From Motacilla alba alba (Eukaryota > Chordata > Aves > Passeriformes > Motacillidae), in assembly GCF_015832195.1 (NCBI RefSeq), contig NC_052046.1, positions 23,570,518-23,634,517 on the forward strand: a DNA stretch of 64,000 bases, in the 5' to 3' direction. Made by a program: the position numbers and the translations under genes. A model generated the notes under the pieces. The model did no database searches. It was not told the origin of the DNA and saw nothing but the letters and a program-made list of their open reading frames with translations. Position 1 is the first letter of the stretch, and every line of letters begins with the position of its first letter. This document shows positions 1 through 14,300 of this stretch, one piece after another.

Positions 1-2224
1 AAAAAAACTAGAACATAACTTTTTATTTCTGCAGATATGTAATTTATCTTTTCACATTTGACTCCTTATCTGAAAAGTGAAGTAACTTCTTATATAAACT
101 CAGTACCTGTGAAGTACTAAAATTGTAACATTACAGAAAAATAAGTCTTTTGGCTTCTTTATTTGCCCAATTTCAAACACATGCCTGAAAAAGTTATTAA
201 TAGCAGGGAAATATTTACTCCGGCAATTATTCGTATAGCAGTGTGATATACAAACAGTATGAAAGTATGAAATTTCATTTCAAGTATGCCATTTCATAAC
301 AGTATGAAATATAGCAGCTGATTAATGAGAACTATAATTTAAAATAGACATAGCAAAGTGTGTTTCATGAGATACTTGCATTTATAGATTTTTTTTTAAC
401 AAACTTTTTGTTTGGATGACACAACTTTGTCAATCTACAGTTTTATTTTTTTAGGAGTGCTGTATTTACTGTGTTGAAGTATTTAGCAAAACAGAGCATA
501 ATTTATAAAAAAAGTTTCCATTCTATCTACTATTCAAAGGACTTCTGTTAATTTTTCGAACTCCCTCTACATAATTTCCACAGTTGCTTGAAAGTAAATA
601 AAAGAAACCCTTTTGCTCTGAGCGTGACTGCAAAGATTGCATTACTTGGTAAAGAAATTCTTACTATCTGACATCAAATTTTATATACCATTAGTACTTA
701 ACAGGGTTTGTCCTCAAGTTCAATAACTACAAAATGAAAGACTCAAAGACTTTGAAAACACACTGTTGTTTGTGTTAACTTCCCATTCAGTAAAATAGTG
801 TATGTTTTCCTTTTTTCTAAATTCAAGTCTGGCTAAAGCCATATCTCATTCTGAAAGTTCTTTCAAAAAATTAACACTATGTTCCAAATTTAAAGCCATA
901 AAATCTAAAGCTTCATTCATACATTTATGTCTTCTGATCTACCTTTCAGCAGACATGAACAAGAATTACCTTACTGACTCCAACTTCAGGAATCTGAAGT
1001 GTGTGTCCAGCATCTTTTTCTCTGAAAAGGCAAGTTGATATATAAGTCACAACAAAGCATAAATAGGTATTTAAAGTGGCTTATGAAAGGTATATTTCAG
1101 TTGAACTGTAGTATTGTATTTCTCTTCTAAGCTATTAGGAATTTTTTACAGATAGAAAATATTGTGTTGCTGTACACACAATGTAGACTTGCTTCAGGTC
1201 CCTTCTGCCATTTGTATAAATGATATAAAGCACATGATTAATAAATGATCAAAGAGTACCAATAAATTCTGATCTATAAACCTGGTATTTCTATCTGAAC
1301 TGTCATTCAATGCCTTTAACAGTCTGAACTCTGCATCCTTCAGGCTCTTTAATGCACCTTGGTGTCCATGTTCCATGGTGAAGCTGAACTCTTGGTTGCA
1401 TTAGGCAGGTAATAAAAGTAAACAAAGAGTAATCTGTACAGGCTGAATTTTGGCTTGTTTGCATTTTTTGTTACCAAAACAGTGCAGCAGTAGGAAGAAG
1501 GGATTTGTGTATTACATTCTCATACTAAGGGATTAAGAAGCAATGCAGCTAGTAAAAGACCTATATGAAAATTCAAAACAGAGTTGTCTGTTGATCTTCA
1601 CATACACGACTCAACCTTTTAGAGCAAATCAAAACATGTCTATCAGCATTAGACAGAAACAGCTTTTCCAGGGTAAGGTTTTCAAGTAAGCATAGAAAAA
1701 AGCTTTACATCATCATTAAATTCATCATCCACAATGAACAAACCAGCTTAACAACTAAGAATGCATACAGTGTAGTACAAACCAGCTAATTATCTAAAGC
1801 AAATGAACAAACCCTACTGAAATTTGAAGGTGTGAGGAAGTCTAGGATATGCTTCCTAGTGATCCTGGATTTCCGAAGGGCATTCTTCCATTTCTGGAAA
1901 AAAAGTACTTCAGTGGCATGAGACAACATTTACTTACTTTCTAGGAAACAAGTTTTCAAAGAAGGGCTTGCAGCTATACTGACACAGGGGGGCTCAGTCA
2001 CAACATCAAGTTATCACTAACAATTCAGGTCTGCTAAGCTGCATTAAGTGTGTATGCTGTTACATTATCATGACAACATGTTGTTATGTGACCTGACTTG
2101 AATTTCTTAATGTGGACTAACCAAACTCAGAGCACCTCACAACTGCTGCAGGCTAGGATGACAAGCATGAAGAGCCAAGCAATCTTAAGTGCCTTCCACA
2201 GCTTTCAAAGACAGGTAGTTTGAG

Positions 2225-2279
<55 letters not shown>

Positions 2280-2347
2280 AAATCTCAAGCTACCTCATAT
2301 CTATATATATAAAAATATATAAAAATATAAATTTTATTCAGTTTTAC
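1..2347. other. AGGF1 intron 7 (partial), no exon found
   Basis: This AT-rich intron was read on the minus strand for the rest of the FHA domain, and no match was found. It holds a (TA)24 run at 2227-2274. An open frame at 1194-1376 and an acceptor-like site near 1894 were examined and not accepted as exons. Confidence 0.8.
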
Positions 2348-5300
2348 CTTCCAATTGTAGCAGGTTTCACAGCAGTGATAATATAAAGTGACCCAGTCTG
2401 TAGAACTGGTGACCTTATTACAATTACTCTGATACAAGGAGGCCAGATCTTTTCTTCATCTGTAATTATATAGGAAAAAAAAACCATCACCACCACCATT
2501 ACTACCAACACATTTCAGTTTTAACTTTATAGTCTAGAGTTTTCACAAAGCTGAAAAACATTCAGCCATTAGCTGGCTGAAAAATATACAACTTCCATTA
2601 AAAGAAATGTGTAACAACATCTGAGAGAAAACTTTGATGAGACAGGTATGCACTCAGAAAGCCTTTGAAACAACAAAGTATTACAAATATTTTCCTAATT
2701 CCGGTTTACATGTGGACAACTATTTAGTTACAGCAGTAAAATATATATACATTCACAAAATTTACTAGTATACTATAAATTTATTGATCATTAATTGTTA
2801 CAAATTAGAAAACGATTTTACTTTGAGAAAAGGCAGCACCTTTTTGTTCACCACATCACAGACCTATCACATATCAAACTTTATATCTGACAATTTCTAT
2901 GTCAAATGTATTTTTACTGTTTTTTTCTCATAGCAATGCTATTCATCAACATGGATTAAAAAAAATAGACAGAACCTACAGATGCATATGCTTTTTTGCC
3001 AGATAAGTATATTAAGATACTATATTCTGACAACTGTATGAATTCTGTACTTGGATGTACATTTGTAGAAGCAATCTCCCATGACGTCAGCTAGGAGCAG
3101 ACATAGATGAGAACACACTTCCTTAAAAAGGTACTAGGGGAGGAGAAACTGTCCCCAGTTTTTATTACTTCAGCATTACTACAAAACTGGATATTAAGAA
3201 AAGACAATTAAGTCTGAAAGCCTGATGGTAGCAAGCACATTTTGGTTAGCATTAATCACCTACAATCTGAGTAGTTAAGTAATGAAAACATAAGAAACAA
3301 ATTGACAATACACTGTGAGCAGGGCATGGCTACAATACAGTTTTCTAGGGTTGTATTTAATTCTGTGATTTGGAATATCCTTTGCACATACATAGTTCTG
3401 ACGGGCTGCATCAAGCCTTTCACAGGTTACCTTCTTTTTTGTTTTGTTGTTTTTTAAGGACCTAGCAGAACACTTTGGTATAAAACAATATACAAGTTTC
3501 CTGTCCATATCCATTTCTCACAATTTGCCACTGGAATATATGCAAAATAGGATTTCAACTAGTACTGACTACTCTGTGCTGCTTTTCACCACAGTAGACC
3601 CATCTTGCATTCAATTGCACACGATGGTTTACAAACAGTATCAAAAACACTGTATATTAATTTAAGAGAGTCAATACACTGAATTACTGTGAATTACTGG
3701 TCTAGAACCCCTATTTTAGCAGCAAATTTTATTTTCTCCTTTCATTTTCCCAATCAAACAAAATTTTTGCAATCCCTGAGGTTTCTATACAAGCACAGAT
3801 GTTACATCAGTAACAGCTTTTATAAAAACTACGACTTACTTTTGAACAAGTGAAGAGAGGGAAAGAAATGCTGGTAACATATAGCACATTTTCAAATCAT
3901 CTCAAGTCACATGCTTTTATATATTTTTTTAAATTATCCAAACTGATTTTTTTAACAGGCTTCTGGAAAAATACAATAATAACATATATAATCCACAATA
4001 ATTCACCTTCATTTTCTGAGTATTCTGAATCACCAGTTTCTTCACTTGTTAATTCCTCCTCGCTGCAGGTTTCGCACTCAGAATCTGTAATTTCACCTTC
4101 TTCTGGCTCACTCTCTGTGTCTTCTGTTCTGTCATCTGTATACGCTGCAGCGTCTGGTGTACTTTTGTGCGAATGTGAATTTATACCATCTGGAGAAATG
4201 GATTCTTTGGCTGTTAGACTGTTTAGTGGTTTTGTGTCCATTTTAGTCTTCTTTCTTACATTTGGAGACTCATCTTCTTCAGTAGAACTTACTTGCTCGG
4301 TGGTGGAAAAGCAACTCAGACTGTTAGATGATTTCTGCTCTTCTGTGTCCAAATCCTGGAGGGGAGTTATACAATGTTATAGTCTTTACAGATTGAGTTT
4401 TTCTAAAGAATAGCCTGGAAGTAAATTCTTCACTTAGGAAGAATTATTTTTAGAACTACTTAAAAATAGTTTATTTCCAGAAAGTTTTACATATGCAGTC
4501 AGCAGAACTTTTATATTTCAGTAAAAATATTGCCACATCCTCTCAGATGTGACTGAGACCATCTTCTATTTGGGAAAGCATGACTGCCCATCTCTTCTAA
4601 ACTTCACTTATTTCTCTTCTAAACGATACTCTTTTCTCACACTTTAGAAATGTTTTGAAACTTTAGAATCTTGTCCTTATTTTCAAACTTGTACAACATC
4701 ACTTTGAATATTTTCCTATTTTGCTTTTATGACACTCACTCCTGTCCCTCTCTTATTCAATTCTTGCAACTTGTTTAGAAGGTGATCTTCATTGTATCTT
4801 CCTGCTGTTTTTGTCTTCTTTTTTATTACCAGAGTCCAGAATATCTGGAATGCTCCCTCATGCTTTAACTCTAGACCTGTTCCTTCTTCCTCCTTTCAAA
4901 ACCCCATCTTTAACAGAGCCTTTAATCAAGACAGCAGACAGAGAGTACAAGCTTAACTTATGCTATGTGAAATAGTTATACTAAAAATCCATTTTCTACT
5001 CAAAAAGTTTCTCAGTTTCTCTACTGAATATCAGACAGATTGGATCATTGCAGGTTCCTCCACTTCCACTTAGTTCATCATCAGGAAAAAAAAACAACAG
5101 AACAAAACCCAACATTTTTAAAATGAGAAATCAAAAGTTTCATATTAATTTTGCCAGTGTACCTTGAAAATGCAATTCTCAATCTAGTAGCTTGACAAGT
5201 CTGTTAAAAAAATAAAATAACGGAAACAAAGAGAAAATACAGAAAGAAGAACAGAAGTAGCTTTAAAAGATAAATAAAATCTCAGATTAAATTATGTGCC

Positions 5301-8300
5301 ATTTTGAGTTCAGAGTAAATGCATTCAATTGCAGCAAATATTGCAACACAACAGGTAAAAAATACATCCTTGACCTTCTTCCATGCGTTTCCATTTCAAG
5401 ATAAGTGAAATAATGTGAATGTTAATATAATGAAAATTAAAGCACTTTCAGAATTGTTAAAATGCATCAGTGCTACAGACTATGACAAACACAAGAACTC
5501 CTCTCAGCTGTTGGTTAGGAAAGTGTACCTTTGAAACACCTTCAGTAAGACAGCAGGTTCTCAGGTAAAACCAATGCTTTTAAAAAAGACTTTTATGCTT
5601 TAACTGAAAGACTATTGGTTTTTTCAGGATTTCTCTATAATGCACTAGCCCTCCTCCCTGAATCCCCTAAGTTCTTGAAGCAAGATAAAAGAAGCAGGAT
5701 AGCAAGGTCACTGTGTAATGTTGTTTATTTTAAACAAAAAAAGCAGTAGTCCTGCTACAAATAAGCCCACACAGTTTAGATTTGTCCAACACATTAATTC
5801 AATTAGAAATATTTTTGGAAAATCTGATTTTTCCTTTTATGAGTTATATTTTTCAGTGTGTTTGTCTATATTTATGTTTGGTACGGGTATTATATTGATA
5901 CCAAACATACCAAGGTGTTCTGCACTCTAAAACATATTACTTCTATAACAGGGTAACCTAATAAAACAGCTCAGGATATTCTAATATAATCGAATCTAAT
6001 CTGAAAACAAAGAAACTACACCATCTGCTCAAACCACAAACAAAGCGAAATAAGACATGACTGTGATGCACTGATGCCCAAGTACAAGGCTTCAACCGCT
6101 CAACTCCAGTGAATCCCGTGATATTCCGTGATTTTTGGCATAATTTCAGATATTTTAAACTAGAAAGTAAAAAGGTGCTGTTTCAAAGCCTGGCTACTAA
6201 AGAGAAGACTCTTGGTTCTGTGTTGAAAACAGGAATTTTTAAAAACAGTCTTATAAGTAGACCATGGATTCCACACATACATTATTCTATGATTTTGCCA
6301 ATATGACCATCAAGCCTCTTCTCAGCAGTTTCTATATTTTTTTCCACAATTGCTGCATTCAACTGTTAAGGAAGCAAATAAACTAAATAGTTAAGTACTG
6401 ATAAAAATGCAGTCTTCACATTTGAAAACCCTGTATGAAATAAAGAATTTTAAAACTAATTATGGATTTTGAGCACTTCATGATTTCATGGATCTGTATT
6501 AAAAAGCACATCTGGACAAAGTGTATAAACATTAAACATATGGATACTGAATGAATCTTATAGCATTTGACACAATCTTGTGTTGCACAAGTCCTTCTCC
6601 ATTATGTATGACTATGTACTGGTTTTGGCTGGGGTAAAGCTGATTTTATTCACAGTGCCTAGTGTAGGGCTGTGGTTTAAATTTGTGTTGAAGATTTGGC
6701 TGATAATGCAGAGATTAAAAAAAAAAAATATTGCTGAGCAGCGCTCACACAAACCAAGGCCTCTTCTGCTTCTTGCACCACTCCACCAGCAAGGAGGCTG
6801 GGAGTGCACAAGGAGTCGGAAGTAAGACACAATCATTATAGCTTATCCCAACTGTCCACAGGGTATCCCATACCACATGGTATCATGCTTACCAATAAAA
6901 TGCTGGGGGAGGGACAAAGAAGCAGGAGGGATGTTGTGAGTTTGGCCTTTGTTCACCATTACCTGTGCTGGAGCCCTGCTTTCCTGGGGATGGCTTAACA
7001 CCTGCCTGCCCAGGCAGGGAAGCAGTGAATTAATTTCTTGCTTTTTCTTTTGTTTGCATATGTGGCTATATCTCAATCCACAGGTTTTCTTACTCCTGTC
7101 CTTCCAATCCTCTTCCCAATCCTGCTGCTGGTGGAGTGAGTGAGCAGCTGTCTGGGGCTCAGTTGGTGACTGGAGTAACCATGGCTGACTATCAGTACTA
7201 ACACAGAACATGTGTAGCATGTAATGGAGTCTAACTAGGAAAACAGCACCTAATGCCTTGCCTCCACAGAGTCATCACTTAAAAACCAGGAACTGGCAGT
7301 TAGCACAAAATTCGGTAAATATTTGTGTAGTATTTCAGGGTACTAGTGTACCCTGAAAAATGCAATAAATTCTAGCAATGTACTTAATTTCTCAATGACT
7401 ACCTAACTCTTCATCCCAAACTCATGCCACAAGACACAAAGTATGAGCAAGTAGATGCTCATTATAAACATTTTTTACACCCTATTTTTTCATACACATA
7501 TATTTTTTCATTGTTGCTTTGCCCAATACATCTAGACTGACACCAACAGTCATGAGTTAGACATGGATAGACTCAATGTGATCCAGGTTTGAAAAACTTT
7601 ATATTTACTGGGTATTACCACAAGATCTCTGGGATTTTTCTCACTAAGCTGAAGCTGAGAGGTGTGATCAGTCTGACAGACAATGAACTATTTTTTAACT
7701 ACAGAGTTCAGTTGGTTCATATTTCTGCATCCCTGACAAAGTCAGCCAAAAGTACTTTGAAATCAGGATATTTATGTATCCCATGAGGACTTATAGTATA
7801 AGAATAACAAATCATGGTTATGTGAGTGGAACAGATGGTTTTACTTTATAGAGAATATGCCACAAAGTACTGATTACAATGACCTGTTGAAATGCAGACT
7901 GTCCTACTTAGAAAATATATACTATCATTGTAATTTAACTGTTTTTAATAAAAATTTCTAAGTATTTTAAGCATTTAACAATACTTTTTGCTTTACAGAG
8001 CAAGAAATTTTGTCTTAAAAATTTCAATTTTTCTGTACTATGGCTGACCACCATGCATGTTCATGCAATTCTTCAGCATCCCCATGCATGGGAACTTATT
8101 ACTGTGAGCATAATTGGCTCAATTCTAAGAACTGTACTGTTTAAACTATTTTTTTTCTAAATTTATTTTATACAAAGCAGAGAAATATAGACAGATACAA
8201 CTTTTCTTAAATGTGCAGCCTGGTTTTTGGTCTGCTAGAAGTAGGTGATTTAGCAGATTCATTTGTTCTCAGCACTCTTCTACAGGACTGAATAGTACAC

Positions 8301-11300
8301 CTTTAGCACTGACACTCTCAATTTGAAATTATTTTGAAATTCAGTATTTTACTAAAGAAATATTTTCAAACACTTAAAAATAGCTCTTTCACTCAAATGA
8401 CTAAGCTTTCATGTGCTAAAATCATTCCACAAGTCCTTCAGTTACTCTCATCCACCCTACACAATACTCAATTTTCCAGTACAAAAAATCTAAATGCCAG
8501 AAAAAAACCACTCTTCCTACAGCATATAGGAGCCATTTTATACGCTGGTGGTGGACAGCTCTAATTTAAATAACTGTACCTAAAAATGAGTAGTTTCTTT
8601 AGTACAGACCCTTTATGTTATACAGGGATGCTAAATACTTCTCAAATATTCTAGAATGCCATCAAAGTTTTCTTCAGATGTTACTTACAAAGTATTTAAA
8701 ATCTATTTCAAAACTACTTTGCAGGTGAATAGATTTTGATTAAATAGCTTTAAAAGATTTATTAATTCCTTTAGGAAAAAAATGTATCCAAACATCAATT
8801 ACTAGATTTTCTATTTTCTTCAAAAAAAATCAAGGTTAAAGGTAAACATCCATGGACTAATGTGTGTTTGTTGTCTCAACTCTACCTTTACCAGAAGCTG
8901 CCAATCCAAAAGAAGAAATCTTCAGATTAGCCATGGTTTCTGTCAACTGACGTACCTAAAGATGGGATGAATATCAGCAAAAAGTAAACTATATGTGATA
9001 AAAAAGTAAAAAAATCACTGCTTCAAGAGTTCAATGGGAAACACTGCTAAAACCACCTTGCCTCTCTCCTACAGAAGTAGCTACAATCAATCTATAATGG
9101 AAAAAAACACGGTAGAAGTTAATTTTGAGTACCACACTGAAATAAAATTTAGTAGGTGGTAGCTTGAAAATTAAAAACAATTTATGGAAAAAATGGCATG
9201 TGTCAGAACTTTCTTCCAAATTTTTTTATGTATTTCTAATAGCCCCAGTGCAGCAAGTAGAACTGCAGGATCACTACTGCACAGAGTATATTTTCCAAAC
9301 AGTATGGAAGCTCTGGATCTTGATATTGGGCCAGGAATCCTATTACCACTTATGTCACTTTTTAAAAAATTTTTGAAGTTTTCCAAATTTACTTATTTGA
9401 AGGTTTTTCTTGTACAGGAGAAAATACCATGTTTCTTGTCCCACCTTTTTTCTGACCTACCCCTACAAAAAGATACCAGAACTAAACTGTATGTTTAGAA
9501 GTTTCAAGGTATTCTAACAATGTTTTTATATGACCTGCACAGAGGCTAACACTTCATCCTGGAAAAAAAAAAATCCTGATTGTCAGTTAAAAGCAAGCAA
9601 GTAGAGACAGCACACTTTGTTTCACAAGTCAAAAGAAAACTATTTGTAATATACTTTCAGTTTGTGACTGAAAAGCAAGGATGTCTTTAAGGAAAGTTTT
9701 TGTATGAATTAGGAGCGTTCCCCAGGTGATAGTAAATACACAATTTTCCCCTCTGCTGTTTTTTACAATTAGAATTACATTCATATTATCCAACACTTAT
9801 GAGTATTTTCTTGCTTTTCAAAAGGTTATTCACTTTTTAAAAAAATGCAATAATATTTTAACATAATAATTTTATCCTTTACATTCTAAGAATTATATTG
9901 GGTTAAGAATGCTATAATATTTTTTGACAACTCACTTGCTATTTCTGTAAAGTATTCTAGTTTCCTACTTACTAATAAATACTGTATGTAAGATAGTTGA
10001 GTACATGAACTTCCTCACAATAACTAGAAATTAAACTACAACAAAAAACCCTCAGGTGACCAGAAACAGAAAGTTAATGGATTGTTCCAGTTACAATCGT
10101 TTTTTAAACAAAAAAGGTACTAACTTTGGTTTATATTAAGTCATTCAAAAATCACATGCAATTTTGTTAAAAATCATTGCTTACTAATACCATCTACCTA
10201 GAAACATACAGCTTGATAATCTACACACATAACTGCTAAATTTCCTAATTTCTTGCATTTGACAATTTCTAAGTAATTATAAACATCTATAAATATTTGT
10301 TTACATTTATTCCTTTAACTGAAAAAGACAGAAGAAATTGTTATGATTCTGTAACTACTGCTGTCTTCCCCTGCTTTACATGGATATTCTTATAAATCAC
10401 CTCAGCTTCACCCAAGAATTATAAAGTTCATGGGGTGAATGACATGTTCCATAAGGACACCCTGCTTTCTTAACACTAGTGGTCCACAGCCCCGGCATTA
10501 AATCAAACCGTTCTCCTACCTGTACCATCTGTAGAAAAAGAAACACGAGCAAAACCTACTTTGGTCAAGAAATGAGGCAATGTTGGGACCATTTTTCAGG
10601 CTAGCAGCACAATTTAATAATCAATTGGGAAAAGCCGTAATGAAGTACTAGTCTTCAAAAGCATTATTATAACTTCAATAATTTAAGCAGCATTCTGGGA
10701 AAGAAAAGGGAGAAGGCTAGGCAGTAAGTTTGGAGACAAGCATTTCAATATTCAATGCTTCAACTACAAAGTCCTATTTAAAACCAGATGTTCTTAGTTT
10801 TATTCTACCATGAACTAATTAGTGCCTTTGCCAATACAAGACTAAACTGGACAACAATTATACTGCCAAAAAATACCATGCATCTATGCACTTGACTGTG
10901 CAGCTTATAAACTAATTTTCCAATCTGTTAACAGAAAAATACTGTCTTTTAATCTAGAAAATCTTAATCTTTTATATTAAGGTAACATGGAATTTTTAAG
11001 TAACTAATAACCACAGTACAAGAATAGAATGTTTTAACTCAGTTATATAAAATATATCAGTAAGTTCTTCTTCTAAATCCAGCAGTGCATTTACAAACAA
11101 GTGCACTAACAAAAAGACATTCTTTCATTTTTGAAGTTTAAAATGGAGAGTTTCCCATGTTTCACTTTGTAGTCTCCCTCTAAATGTTTAAAAAAATAAA
11201 GACCTTAATTACTTCTTTGACACAGACCTTCACTCCCTGCTCACAGAAGAAAAGATATGTGCACTACGGTATACTTTAAATGTTTTCCCTGTTACCTTGT

Positions 11301-14300
11301 TGGTCAAACAAATTAATTAATAAATACAGCAAAAGACGCAATTTGCCATCAATAAAGCAGACAAGAAAAAAAAACCGATGTTTACCTCCTACCTTGTGAC
11401 TGTGGAAGTCTCATAGAAAAGATCTGTTAACAAAACTATCTAAACAAAAACATTGGTATAAAGTAAGCTTAAGACAAACCTCTATTTCTAGTATAATCAG
11501 GTTACAGAAGTAGACTATGATGGGAGTCTAAAAAGTAGCCAACATTATTTGATACGTCAGAGCTATACATTAGCTTACAACTTTTATAAACACTCTTGTT
11601 GGTTTAGATAACAGTTTATCACAGAACTAAATTTAAGAGACCGATACATCAGTTTATGATAAAGACTTATTCCTATGAGCTTTTCATGATTCTTTCCTGA
11701 CACATGATGGGTAAAGTTCTGTATTGACCAATGCCTTTTGAGAGTGGCAGAATGCTAATTCAGTATTTGCACAGAGCAGGCCCCGAACCTGGGTAAAACC
11801 GCACTTCCACTGCAATAGCTCTGTTCTCTAAGAGAATCATTCTACAAAGACTCATTATACTTTGTGTTGCTAAGCTCCCAGATCAAGCTTTCCAAATGGA
11901 AGGGTTCACTTGAAGTTTCCTCAAGGAGCACAAATTCCTGCATTAGACACAATTTGTTTACAAAATATGTAACCAGTCAACAACCATTATCCATTTAACC
12001 TAATTACACTTTTTCTTAATGTAAATAGTTTCCATTTTCAAGTCTTTCAGATGATTTCAATCCTGATTAAAATTTTTAACTGTGCACTGATGTTGACTAT
12101 TGAATGACTATTACGTATGGGTACCTGGACAGTAATGTAATTATTTCAGACTTTAACCAATCTGCATGTCTGAGGCCTGTATAATGAAACTATGTAATGG
12201 TGAAAGCAATAGCTTTGAAGAATGCAAACCAAGGTGAATTCAAACTAGAGAAATCAATATATTCAATTTTACCTGAATAAAACAAATTGACAGAATAGGA
12301 CTCAACATCAGTAAGAGTGATCATAACAGAAATGCCTTCTAAGGTTTAATAGCTGTGTTAGTACTTCTTGGTGTTTAAGAGTCAGTGATGTTTTTCAAGA
12401 CAGCACACCACATGGTGTGCTTTCTTAGCACTCAGAAAAATTTTGTAATTTAAAATACATCTTAATTACAATGGGCATTTATTAAGATGTACAGCTTATC
12501 CACATCCTAATAACAATGAAAATACAGTGAACAAGTATCAACAGGAGAGCATAATATGCAAAGAAATAGAACTTCAAAAACACCAATCCCAAATGATAGT
12601 AGAGATATAGTAAAATGGCAATGGACAACGCTCTGGAATGCAGTCACAGAGAAAGGATTATGTATGAGTGTATTTTCAAAATTTACATTTTTTTGGTTCA
12701 TAATGTGAATCTGAAAAAATACCGACCAAACAAAAAACCAACACCAAATCACAAGCCAAAATCCCAAACCCAAGACATTGCCACTGAATTTCTGATGGAA
12801 ATCCAGCCCACACAACACTGAATTAATTCATTCTAGTGTGCCTGCAATTCAAAAAACTTCACTAACACTCAGTTTTAGACTCCTTTACAGTTGAGTAGTA
12901 TTTAAAAAAATACTGAAAAAATGAAGAGATCCAAGTTAAAAGTTTCATCCTTAATCACTCAGTGGGAAAGTTATTTGAACACTAACTACACGTTAGCAAC
13001 CTGCTGTATATATTTTAAGTACATTTAAATAGTTAAAAAAATTAAGCATACATTCTCTGCATAAAACCAAGCCCCATAGCCTGTAAATTGCGTCATGAAC
13101 GAAAACCCAATAGATTTTGCATTTTCTGTTTATCATTTCTGAGGTTACCTTATACTCATCTGCAGCAATCCACTCTGGTTCTTTTCGCTTCTTTTTCCCC
13201 TTTTTATCCTTGGTGTGCTTAGTACCAGAGGCCTGGTAAGACTGCAGATCCACTCGTGAATGAAACTGGTATCGGCCACTTTCCACATCACAGTAGTAAT
13301 AAATTCCAGTTGCTGGGTCATAATACAGTTGGTTTTCCTTTATAAGAAATGAAGAACAATGTTATCAAGTCAATAGAAATACTGTTCAAAGAAACGTCTG
13401 ATTAATAAAGAACCACATTTGAATTCTGATAAAATGAAAGAACTGTGGTGGCTTGATCCTGGATGGCTACCAGATGCCCATTCAACTATTTTGTCAACTC
13501 TCCTCCTCAACAAGACTGGTGAAGAAAATAAGATGGAAAGCTCATGGGTCAAGAGATGAAAGTCACTATCATGGGCAAGCCAGATTCGACTTGTAAATAG
13601 CTAAAATACAGCTGGATGATAGGATCAAATTAAAAACATCTCTCCCAGTCCCTTTTTTAATCACAAGCTCAGTGGTACCATGTAATTCCCAGCTCCTCTC
13701 CCTGTCTTCCCCTATCCGAGTAGTGCAGGGAAATGAGGAGTAGAGGGGCTGAGATCAATTAATGAAAAGTCCCTCTCTGCTGCTCCTTCTCCCCTGCCCA
13801 GCATGTGATCTTCAAGAATTGCTTCAAGCATGGGTCCTCCAAAGGCCACAGCTCCTACCAGGTAAACATGCTCTGAGCCCTGGCATGGGCTCTCCAGTCC
13901 CCTAAGTGATGCTTTAGGATTTTAGCTTTTTTATTTTTCATATATTTGTAGTCCTGCACTTCTTTAGTGTACAACTCTAAACTCCATATAGAGTGTTAGC
14001 TACTGCTTTCACATTTTGGCCATACAAAACAATTCCTCTCTAGGCCTGGGAGGAATCAAGGACAGCTCACTGTCTCAGGCCCTGTGAAATGTAAACAAAA
14101 GTGAGTTGGGGGTGGAAGCAAACTTGGGGTAAATTACTTCATTACCTGAAACCGTAATGGGAAAATTAATCCCCAAAATGCAAATGGACCAAAATTACAT
14201 AAGTATAAAAACACATGACCTGTTGTCCATTTTTTGGGTGTAGCTCCTGGGGGGGTGTGTGTGTCTTTGTCTGCCCTAAATGTACCTGAGGGCCCTTCAA

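Larger units (their letters stand above)
4356..13148. other. AGGF1 intron 5 (about 8.8 kb)
   Basis: The longest intron in the window. Apart from one solo LTR (6615-7186) I see only AT-rich unique-looking sequence and small inverted repeats (7333-7358, 12402-12421). Exons 5 and 6 join in frame without any further exon, consistent with human AGGF1. Confidence 0.75.

Noticed and set aside
1194..1376. Minus-strand 60-codon frame starting MEHGHQ
   Set aside because: The MEH resemblance to the FHA segment of human AGGF1 is chance; nothing after it matches and no splice sites fit.
1840..1893. Acceptor-like site (CCAG at about 1894) that might start AGGF1 exon 8
   Set aside because: In the required phase it reads NGRMPFGNPGSL and soon stops. 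It has no FHA resemblance.
3275..3514. Minus-strand frame in AGGF1 intron 6
   Set aside because: No family resemblance; exons 6 and 7 already join in frame without it.
6843..7220. 125-codon minus-strand frame
   Set aside because: It is antisense to the solo LTR at 6615-7186.
12507..12818. Hydrophobic 103-codon minus-strand frame
   Set aside because: It arises from an A/C-rich stretch; no splice sites or family match.
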